This document shows positions 49,791 through 58,417 of a DNA stretch of 64,000 bases, piece after piece; position 1 is the first letter of the stretch; every line of letters starts with the position of its first letter. A program made the translations under genes and the position numbers. The stretch is from CAXMST01 sp963793415 (lineage in GTDB: Bacteria > Actinomycetota > Thermoleophilia > Solirubrobacterales > 70-9). The notes beneath the pieces are model-generated. The model worked only from the letters and a program-made list of their open reading frames with translations. It was not told the origin of the DNA and did not search any database. Location of the stretch: positions 1,612,001-1,676,000 of the forward strand of contig CAWCAC010000002.1 of the NCBI GenBank assembly GCA_963793415.1. Direction: 5' to 3'.

Positions 49791-50522
49791 ATGCTCGAGC
49801 TGATCTTCTTCGCCTCGCTGACGGCCGTGGCCACCGGGCTCGGCGCAATCCCGGTCTTCATGCTCGGCGCGCGGGCGGCGGGCCTGCGGCCCGGTCTGCT
49901 CGGGCTGGCGGCGGGCGTGATGGGGGTCGCGGCGGTGGCCGGCCTGCTGCTGCCGGCTCTTGACGACGGCGGTGTGCCCGAGGTTGCTGCCGGCCTTGCC
50001 GCGGGAATCGCCTTCCTGCTGATCGCACGGCGCCTGCTCGAGTCGCCGACCGCCGATCTGACCCGGGTCCGCGGCAGCCGTACGACCCTGCTCGTCTTCC
50101 TCGTCCTGTTCGTGCACAGCCTGCCTGAGGGCCTCGCGATCGGCTCCGCCTACGCCTCCACGGTCGACGGCCTGGCCCTGTTCATCATCATCGCGATCGG
50201 CGTCCAGAACATCCCCGAGGGGACGAGCGTCGCGATTCCGATGGAGGCTGCCGGCTTCTCTCCCGCACAGCAGTTCTGGGCGGCGGTCGGAACCAGCGTC
50301 CCGCAGCCGATCGGCGCTGTGGTCGCCTATCTGCTCGTCGAGAGCATCGAGTCGCTGCTGCCGGTCTCCTTCGCCTTCGCCGCCGGCGCGATGCTCGCCC
50401 TGATCGTGGTCGAGCTGCTGCCGGAGTCGTTCGCAGGTGGAAACAACCGCCAGGCCCTGATCGGCATCGTCGCGGGCGCGGCCGGGATGCTGGCGCTCAG
50501 CCTGCTGCTCGGGATCGACTGA
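49791..50522 (+). CDS. ZIP-family metal transporter
   Basis: 243 residues, about eight helices. The two metal-binding helices are visible: LFVHSLPEGLAIGSAYAS and GVQNIPEGTSVAIPMEAAG. ZIP proteins bring Zn2+ or other divalent metals into the cytosol. There is no His-rich loop. It converges on amtB with 19 bp between stops. Confidence 0.92.
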   Translation: MLELIFFASLTAVATGLGAIPVFMLGARAAGLRPGLLGLAAGVMGVAAVAGLLLPALDDGGVPEVAAGLAAGIAFLLIARRLLESPTADLTRVRGSRTTLLVFLVLFVHSLPEGLAIGSAYASTVDGLALFIIIAIGVQNIPEGTSVAIPMEAAGFSPAQQFWAAVGTSVPQPIGAVVAYLLVESIESLLPVSFAFAAGAMLALIVVELLPESFAGGNNRQALIGIVAGAAGMLALSLLLGID

Positions 50523-50541
50523 CCGTCGACCCCGAGCCGTC

Positions 50542-51823
<1,282 letters not shown>

Positions 51824-51824
<1 letters not shown>

Positions 51825-52177
51825 CAGGACCCCACCGGCGTCACGGCCGCGTCGTCGGTGTCGCCGGTCCGGATCCGGACGACGCGCTCGAGGTCGATCA
51901 CGAAGATCTTGCCGTCACCGACCTCGCCGGTGCGACCGCCCTCGCAGAGAGCCTCGATGGTCGGCTCGACGAACTCCTTCGAGACCGCGATCTCGAAGCG
52001 GACCTTGTCGGCCAGTTCCATCTTCACGCGGGTCCCGCGGTAGGTCTCGACGCGGTCGAGCTCGCCGCCGTGGCCCTGCACGCGGCTGATCGAGACGCCG
52101 CGGACATTGGCCCGGTACAGCGCCTCGAGAACGTCGTTCGCCCGCTCGGGGCGGACGATCCCGATCACCAGCTTCAT
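51824..52177 (-). CDS. glnB: PII nitrogen regulatory protein
   Basis: 117 residues: MKLVIGIVRPERANDVLEAL, T-loop region VQGHGGELDRVETYRGTRV and the C-terminal PII signature GDGKIFVIDLERVVRIRTG. The Tyr51 uridylylation site of proteobacterial PII is Val here, so modification, if any, differs. It senses ATP/ADP and 2-oxoglutarate and plugs the AmtB channel; its overlap with amtB marks it as the GlnK-type partner. Confidence 0.94.
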
Positions 52178-52269
52178 CTCCCTAGATCCCTTCCTCGGTG
52201 CCCGGCCGGCACCGAGGGTTCGGGCCGTTCCGGCATCCGCGGCGTTGCGGACGCCGGGACGGCGCCAGC

Positions 52270-53988
52270 CTAACCGCGGTCGGGGATGGTTCCCTGGTTA
52301 CTCGGCGGGGTCAGCGGCTGCGGCGTGTTCGGCAGCGGCTGCTGGCGCTCCGCCACGACCTGCTCGAGCTTCTGCTTCATCCGCTTGTACTGGCTCTTCT
52401 GATTCGCGGTCGGGTCGGAGGAGGGGTCGGCGAGGTTGATCTCCTCGAGCGGATCCTTGCGAAGGTCGTAGAACTCCCATTCGTTTGGCTCGACCCCCTC
52501 GATGTCGAAGTACTTGACGATCTTCCAGTGCCGCTCGCGCATCCCGACGACGTGGTTCGGGGGCGAGGGGTAGGGGCCGCCCGACTGACCCGACTGGTAG
52601 TCGTCGAAGTTGAACAGCAGGTAGTCCTGTGGCGGCTTCGAGCCCTCGGGATCGAGCACGGACTTCGAGTAGTCGACTCCCTGCCAGTCGGCCTTCGCCG
52701 AGCTCGGAGCGCCGAACAGCGAGGCGAGCGTGGGGAGGAAGTCGACGTGCGAGACGAGGTGGTTGCAGCGCAGCGACTTCTCCCAGATCCGCGGGTTCGA
52801 GAAGATCAGCGGCACCTTCGTCGCCTCCTCGTACATGTTGAAGTTCTTCTGCCGCAGGCCGCCGTGGGCGAGGCCCATCTCGCCGTGGTCGGAGGTCCGG
52901 ATCACGATCGTGTCCTTCATCAGGCCGGTGCCCTGGAGAGCGTCGAGGACCTGGGTCAGATAGGCGTCCGAGGACTTGATCAGGTTCGCGTAGAAGTTCA
53001 GGTAGCGCCGCTTCTTGCGATCCGTGTGCAGGGGGCCGCTGCCGGCCGCAAACAGGCGCACGAACTGCTTCTGCACGGCCGGCTTCGTCGAAAGGTCCTC
53101 GGCGACCGTCGGCGGCAGGCCGATCTCGCCCGTGAGCCAGTCCTTGGTGTAGCCGGCCTGATCCCAGGTGCGAGGCCAGAGCAGCACGTCGTGGGGATTG
53201 ACGAGCGAGACGATCAGGCAGAAGGGCTCCTGCGTGCGGGCGACGTCGTTGATGTACTGCAGCGTTCCCTCGTCCCCGGTCGTGTAGTCGCCCAGGGCGT
53301 TGATGTAGCGGCCGTCGTTGTCGACCGAGCCGCCGCCCGCCTCGGAGGGGTCCTGGTTGGCTCCGGCGTCGGGTGGATCCCAGCGATCGAAGCCGTACCT
53401 GGCGGCGTCGGCGGGCACGAACGGCTGGTTCGGCGCCGGCTTGCTCAGGTGCCATTTGCCCTTGTAGACGACGTTGTAGCCGGCCGCCGACATCACCGAA
53501 GCGATGTTCTTGAAGTCGACCGGCAGCTCGACCTGTGGGTACTGGTCGTTGGGCATGTCGGTCTCGAGCGTGTACTTGCAGCCGTGCTGGGCGGTGAAGT
53601 AGCCAGTCATAAGAGTCGAGCGCGCCGGCGTGCACATGCAGGCGTTGGTGTAGGCGTGGGTGAAGTTGACGCCGTGCTTGAGCAGCCGCCGGCGACCGGG
53701 TAGGTTGCGGCGCGTCCAGCCCTGCGGGAAGTGCTGGATCGCGCGCTCCTGGTCGGTCAGGAAGATGACGACGTTCTTGCCCTTGAAATCGCTCTTGCTG
53801 AGGCCGGCGCCGGCGCCGCCTGCTGCGGTGCGGGCGCCAGCGGCCTCTGCCAGCGGCAGGCCCGCGACGACCGGGGCCGTGGCGGCGGCGGTGCCGAGCA
53901 GCTTGCGGCGCGTCGTCCGCGGGGCCCGCTCGTCCCGCTCGGCGCCGTCGTCGTCCCTGTCGCCCTGCTCCCCTGCTTTCTCCGACAA
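52270..53988 (-). CDS. Tat-exported sulfatase
   Basis: 572 residues. A twin-arginine signal (TTRRKLLGTAAATAPVVAG, Arg27-Arg28) is followed by a sulfatase domain: metal site VVIFLTDQ, formylglycine motif C119-T-P-A-R123, GKWHLSKP, TSDHGEMG and YEEATKVPLIFSNP. The Cys-type motif needs a formylglycine-generating enzyme, not present here. Export in folded form suggests hydrolysis of an external sulfate ester. C-terminal coiled, Gln/Lys-rich tail. Confidence 0.93.
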   Translation of the reverse strand: MSEKAGEQGDRDDDGAERDERAPRTTRRKLLGTAAATAPVVAGLPLAEAAGARTAAGGAGAGLSKSDFKGKNVVIFLTDQERAIQHFPQGWTRRNLPGRRRLLKHGVNFTHAYTNACMCTPARSTLMTGYFTAQHGCKYTLETDMPNDQYPQVELPVDFKNIASVMSAAGYNVVYKGKWHLSKPAPNQPFVPADAARYGFDRWDPPDAGANQDPSEAGGGSVDNDGRYINALGDYTTGDEGTLQYINDVARTQEPFCLIVSLVNPHDVLLWPRTWDQAGYTKDWLTGEIGLPPTVAEDLSTKPAVQKQFVRLFAAGSGPLHTDRKKRRYLNFYANLIKSSDAYLTQVLDALQGTGLMKDTIVIRTSDHGEMGLAHGGLRQKNFNMYEEATKVPLIFSNPRIWEKSLRCNHLVSHVDFLPTLASLFGAPSSAKADWQGVDYSKSVLDPEGSKPPQDYLLFNFDDYQSGQSGGPYPSPPNHVVGMRERHWKIVKYFDIEGVEPNEWEFYDLRKDPLEEINLADPSSDPTANQKSQYKRMKQKLEQVVAERQQPLPNTPQPLTPPSNQGTIPDRG

Positions 53989-54098
53989 CTCCCCACTCCT
54001 TCTTCTCGCCTGCGCCCCGGCATCGCGGGCCGCTTCTCGCCTTGCCCTGCTATCAAATCACTCGAGGCGGCCCCCGTCGCGATCGTGCCGGAATCCGC

Positions 54099-54773
54099 TC
54101 AGCTCAGGGCGTCCGCGAGCCGCTCGGCAAGCCAGAGGTCGCAGAGCCAGCTGGCGCTCTCTCCGAGCGGCTTGCGCCGCACCCGGATCCCCTTGCCGTC
54201 CGAGGACAGCCGCAGGTTCTTCCACGCCGCCGAGCGTGGGATCGCCTCGAGTGCGGTGGCCACCTCCCCTGGCAGATCGGCCTGCTTCGAGCGTACCCGC
54301 CGATCGGTGCTCCGCGCCTCGAACTCCGCGGCAGCCGCGGCGACGTAGACGTCGCAGGCGCCGTCCTCCCAGCGCACCTCGACGTAGCGTCCGTGCCGTT
54401 TGCCCGAGTACTCGAGGCGCCCCGAGATCTCGGTCTTCATCCCGGGAGCGGGGCCCCACCGAGGTCCGGCGCCGACCTGCGGCCGCTCGATCAACTCGAG
54501 ACCCAGCGGCGCGATCGCGCGCGCCGAAGAGTCGTACGCCCGGTCGATCTCACCACCGCCTCGCAACAACGCGATCGACTTGGCGCCGATGAAGATGACG
54601 ATCACCGGCACGCCGATCAGCAGCGGAACGAAGCTCTCGAGGATGTAGGTGAGCGGGACGGCGACGAAGATCATCGCCGTGACGATCTTGCCGGTCGACA
54701 GCGAGCGCTCGGCGATCTCCCAGCCCTGTGTCTGCGCCGCCGCCGCCTCGGCGTCGATCGGCGCGATCGCCAT
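54099..54773 (-). CDS. Two-helix membrane protein, unknown function
   Basis: 224 residues. Two adjacent hydrophobic helices (about 29-65, TAMIFVAVPLTYILESFVPL) are followed by a soluble domain rich in strands (YVEVRWEDGACDVYVAAAAAEF) with an Arg-rich C-terminus. Not recognised. Confidence 0.65.
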   Translation of the reverse strand: MAIAPIDAEAAAAQTQGWEIAERSLSTGKIVTAMIFVAVPLTYILESFVPLLIGVPVIVIFIGAKSIALLRGGGEIDRAYDSSARAIAPLGLELIERPQVGAGPRWGPAPGMKTEISGRLEYSGKRHGRYVEVRWEDGACDVYVAAAAAEFEARSTDRRVRSKQADLPGEVATALEAIPRSAAWKNLRLSSDGKGIRVRRKPLGESASWLCDLWLAERLADALS

Positions 54774-54812
54774 CGCCGCCCAGAGCTGGCCGGGCGGGGT
54801 TGGCGACGCCGT

Positions 54813-55433
54813 TCAGTAGTTGATCTCGAGCCGGCGCGCGACGGCGGAGGCGATCGTCGAGGCGATCGGGCCGGCCGGGTAGCCCGCGATCGTGGCGCCG
54901 CCGGAGGCGACCGCAAGGCGCCCCTCCTCGCTGATCAGCCTGGCCTCGAGCGAGACCGGGATCGGGCGCTCGACCAGCGGCGCCGCTCGGCCCGCAACCG
55001 CCCCGAGAGCAGGCAGCGGACCGCCGAGCTGGCGACCGCCGAACGCGGCCAGGGCTGCGCCGCTGGTGGTCGCGTGCGAGACCATCAGATACGGCCCGGC
55101 GCCCGCGCGGCGCAGCTCGAAGTGCGCGATCTCGAAGGGACCGGTGCGGAACTCGTTGAGGACGATGTCGATCTCGCGGAAGCGGTCGAGCGATGCGAGG
55201 CCGCTGCCGTCTCGCGACATTCCGATCTCGAGCCGCCGGCCCCTGACCATCAGCTTGTCACCGGAGCGACTGAGCAGGCGCAGAGCCGGCATCGCCTCGA
55301 CGACCACGAACGCCTCGCCACCGCCCTCTGCGAGGCGCCGCTCGATGCCGCGCTCGGCGATCCGCGGCACGGCGACCTGGACGACCGTTGCAGCGATCGC
55401 GAGCAGGATGACGGCGGTCACGAGGGTGGCCAT
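54813..55433 (-). CDS. DUF2993 (LmeA-like) lipid-binding protein
   Basis: 206 residues: an N-terminal signal-anchor helix (LVTAVILLAIAATVVQVAVP), then the beta-rich pattern of DUF2993 with FREIDIVLNEFRTG. Actinobacterial relatives bind phospholipids in the envelope (mannan maturation protein LmeA). ATG 55433 is picked from the signal helix. Divergent from the ROK kinase, 21 bp apart. Confidence 0.75.
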   Translation of the reverse strand: MATLVTAVILLAIAATVVQVAVPRIAERGIERRLAEGGGEAFVVVEAMPALRLLSRSGDKLMVRGRRLEIGMSRDGSGLASLDRFREIDIVLNEFRTGPFEIAHFELRRAGAGPYLMVSHATTSGAALAAFGGRQLGGPLPALGAVAGRAAPLVERPIPVSLEARLISEEGRLAVASGGATIAGYPAGPIASTIASAVARRLEINY

Positions 55434-55454
55434 CCCGGTAGCTTGCCAACGACC

Positions 55455-56402
55455 GTGAGCGAGACCATCGGAGTCGACGTCGGAGGAACGAAGGTGTCGG
55501 TCGCCGCGCTTCGCGACGGCGGCCTCTCCGAGCCGATCGTGCGCCCGACCATCAAGGGCGGCGCCGACGAGCTGATCGAGGAGATCGTCTCCGGGGTCGA
55601 GGGGATCCGCACAGCCGCCACGTCGGCCGTCGGCCTCGGGGTCCCGTCGGTGGTCGACTTCGCGACCGGGAGGCTGCGGACCAGCGTCAACGTCCCGTTC
55701 GCCGATCTGCCTCTGCGCGATCTCTTGACCGAGCGCCTCGGGCTGCCGGTCTTCGTCGACAACGACGCCACCGTGGCAGCGCTCGCGGAGGCCTCCGAAG
55801 GCGAGCGAATCGCGATCCGGAACCTGGTCATGTTCACGGTCGGCACTGGCGTCGGCGGCGGGCTCGTCCTCAACGGCCGCATCTTCAGGGGCAGCACCGG
55901 GGCGGCCGCCGAGATGGGCCACACGCTGATCGGCCTCGATCTGTCCGCCGGCGCCCCGCCGCCGTCGGGCTTTCCGCAGTCGGGATCGCTCGAGTCGCTC
56001 GCCGCCGGCACCAGGCTCGATGCGCTCGCGCGCCGCGCGGCAGCCGATCACCCGGACTCCGCTCTCGGCGCCCACCTCGCGGCCGGTGACGAGATCACAG
56101 GCCACGACGCCGTCGAGTGCGGGCTGGCCGGAGACGAGGCCGCGATCGCTGCGATCACGACCCTTGGCGAGTGTCTCGGGATCGGGATCGCCAACGCGAT
56201 CAACCTGCTCGACCCCGACGTGGTCGCGATCGGCGGCGGTGCCAGCGCCGCCGGTGATCTCCTGCTCGAGCCGGCGCGGCGGACGGCGCTCGGCTACGTG
56301 CTGCCCGGCGTCGGCACGGCGACCGAGATCCGCCTCGCCCGCCGCGGCCCCGAGGCCGGCGTCCTCGGCGCGGCCCTGCTCGCGGCCACCGAAGGAGCCT
56401 AA
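55455..56402 (+). CDS. ROK-family sugar kinase without the zinc cysteines
   Basis: 315 residues from GTG 55455. Phosphate-binding GVDVGGTKVSVAAL, VDNDATVAALAE, adenosine-binding GTGVGGGLVLNG and EMGHTLIG (catalytic/sugar-binding Glu-x-Gly-His) fit glucokinase-like ROK proteins. The usual CxCGxxGCxE zinc site is replaced by SGFPQSGSLES with no cysteine. Phosphorylates glucose or a related sugar with ATP. A long upstream open frame is not coding. Followed within 5 bp by a palindromic repeat. Confidence 0.88.
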   Translation: MSETIGVDVGGTKVSVAALRDGGLSEPIVRPTIKGGADELIEEIVSGVEGIRTAATSAVGLGVPSVVDFATGRLRTSVNVPFADLPLRDLLTERLGLPVFVDNDATVAALAEASEGERIAIRNLVMFTVGTGVGGGLVLNGRIFRGSTGAAAEMGHTLIGLDLSAGAPPPSGFPQSGSLESLAAGTRLDALARRAAADHPDSALGAHLAAGDEITGHDAVECGLAGDEAAIAAITTLGECLGIGIANAINLLDPDVVAIGGGASAAGDLLLEPARRTALGYVLPGVGTATEIRLARRGPEAGVLGAALLAATEGA

Positions 56403-56406
56403 GCAA

Positions 56407-56510
56407 AGGCGTTCTCTGACCAAGCATGAGCGTGCACGCAACGGGCGCTGTGTGGCGGAGCCACATGAGCCCGGTGCGGGTGCGCTCAGGCGCCGAGTCA
56501 GAGGACGCCG
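56407..56510. repeat. 104-bp palindromic repeat, copy 1
   Basis: Differs at 4 of 104 positions from the reverse complement of 63172-63275. It folds into a long hairpin: outer GGCGTTCTCTGAC/GTCAGAGGACGCC, middle TGAGCG/CGCTCA and GGGC/GCCC, inner TGTGGC-GGA-GCCACA. It begins 4 bp after the ROK stop codon. Confidence 0.85.
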
Positions 56511-56516
56511 CCCCGC

Positions 56517-56522
56517 TAGCCT
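56517..56522 (+). promoter_or_regulatory. -10 element TAGCCT
   Basis: TAGCCT, 8 nt before ATG 56531 of the heparinase-like gene; leaderless start predicted. Confidence 0.5.
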
Positions 56523-56530
56523 GCCGGGCG

Positions 56531-58369
56531 ATGTCACTGAAGCGCCTCGCGATCGGCGGGGCGGTCGTCGCACTGGCGCTGGCGGGTCTCGCGCTCGCCT
56601 ACCTGCTCACGCGCGACGAGCCGCTCACGGACGTCGATGTCACCGAAGCGGACATCGCGGCGCTCGACGCTGCCCGTTGTCCGCCCGCCTACGAGGTGCT
56701 CAGGGCCGGCAAGCCACGGCCGGGCCCAGATCGAAGCCGCCGCGGGCGGCGAGTTCACGATCAACGGCGAGCGGGTCGAGCTGGCCCCGCCGGTCGACTG
56801 GACCATGAACCCGCAGGACGCGCGCTCCTTCGCGCACAACCTCTGGAAGTTCCAGTGGATCGATCCGCTGCTCTTCGACTACCGCGAGAACGGCAACGTC
56901 GAGGCGCTCGCAGCAGGCCGTCGATCTGACGGTCGACTTCGCCGAGGCGAATCCGCCCGACGGCGAACCCGTCGACCCCGACGTCTGGGACGACAAGCGA
57001 ACGGGCGACCGCGGCCCCTATCTCGCCTACGTGCTCCGGGCAGCCGCAGTGCGAGGGCCTGCTCGACGACTCCGAGCAGGAGCTGCTGCTGGCGCTGATG
57101 GAGCGGCACGCCAACGTCCTCACCGACCCCGAGATCTACAAGCCGACCAACCACGGACTGTTCGTCGACCTCGGCCTGACCCTGCTCGCCCGCCAGCTCG
57201 ACTCCCAGCCGGACGCCGAGGCCTGGGGCGACCTCGGGCGGCAGCGGTTCGCGGAGACCCTGAAGGCGACGATCGTCCCCGACGAGGGCTTCTGGCTCGA
57301 GCACTCGGCCGGCTACCAGATCCTGCTCGCGCGGACGGTCCAGCGCTTCCTCGAGATCCCCGGCAACGAGTCACCCGAGCTCGAGGCGATCCTCGCGAAG
57401 ATGGAGGACGTGACCGGCTGGCTGCGCGAGCCGGACGGGATGATTCCCCAATTCGGAGACTCCGACCTGAAGACCGTGCCCGGCTTCGGGGTGCGGCGCG
57501 CGGAGAACGACAACGGCGTGCTCGAGCTCGACGAGTCCGGCCTCGCCGTCGTCAAGAACCCGGGCGCCTACCTGGCGGTGATGGCGAGCTACTTCTCCGA
57601 CAAGCACAAGCACGCCGACGCGCTCAGCTTCGATCTCTTCGACCGCGGCCGCCGGCTGATCACCGACACCGGCCTGTACGCCAAGGACAAGGACGAGAAC
57701 TTTGCCTTCGCTCATGCGACACGTGCCCACTCGGTGCTGACGGTCGACGGCGAGGAGTTCCCGCGAGACGGCAGCGGCGCCTACGGCAGCGGCATCGAAC
57801 AGACCGGCAAGGGCCATGGCATCTACGCCGTGCTCGGCACGAACCCCGCGGTAACCGAGCAGGGGGTCGACCATCAGCGCCTGTTCGTCTACGAGCCGCA
57901 CCGTTACCTGGTGATCGTCGACCGCCTCGAGGCCGACGACGAGCACCGATACGCACGGTTCCTGCAGTTCGCGCCCGGAGTAGACGTGAAGCCGGCGAAG
58001 GGGGGAGGGCTCGAGCTCTCGGCTCCCGGGTTCGAGGGAGCGGTGACGACCAACGGCGCCGGCGGTGAGCGGATCGAGCTGGCGAAGGGGGAGATGGACC
58101 CGCTCCGAGGGCTGACCTCCCCCTCGTTCCGCCGCTGGGTCCCGCGGACTACCGCCCGGCTGCGCTCGAAGGGCGCGGACCTCGACCAGATCACGACGCT
58201 GACGCTCGCGGGTAAGCCGATCGAGACGAAGCTGGTCTCCTGGGACGAGCGCGGGATCCGCCTCGACCTGTCGCGCGGCGATGAGGACTACCGGCGTCTG
58301 TTCATTCACGAGCAGGGCGAGGACTTCACGGTGGATCTGGTCCGCGGCGGGGCTGGGGCGGGAAGCTAG
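56531..58369 (+). pseudogene. Heparinase II/III-like secreted lyase, three +1 frameshifts
   Basis: Read across three frame changes, this is one protein of about 610 residues: a signal-anchor (MSLKRLAIGGAVVALALAGL), an alpha/alpha toroid (AHNLWKFQWIDPLLFDYREN, GFWLEHSAGYQILLARTV), and a beta domain with the family hallmark SDKHKHADALSFDLF and ITDTGLYA. Extra bases are needed at about 56722-56727 (GGGCCC), 56910 and 57044-57046. The last 1.27 kb (57098-58369) is a clean frame. It would degrade uronic-acid polysaccharides. Possible assembly errors. Confidence 0.8.
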
Positions 58370-58404
58370 CCGCGGCCCTCTTTCCGCGCTGCTGAGCGCA
58401 GCAA

Positions 58405-58410
58405 TACACT
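58405..58410 (+). promoter_or_regulatory. -10 element TACACT
   Basis: TACACT, 7 nt before ATG 58418; leaderless start predicted. Confidence 0.5.
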
Positions 58411-58417
58411 TCGTTCG

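Noticed and set aside
54042..55454. Long upstream extension of the ROK kinase frame
   Set aside because: Runs antisense through the DUF2993 and 54099-54773 genes; conserved ROK sequence begins at GTG 55455.
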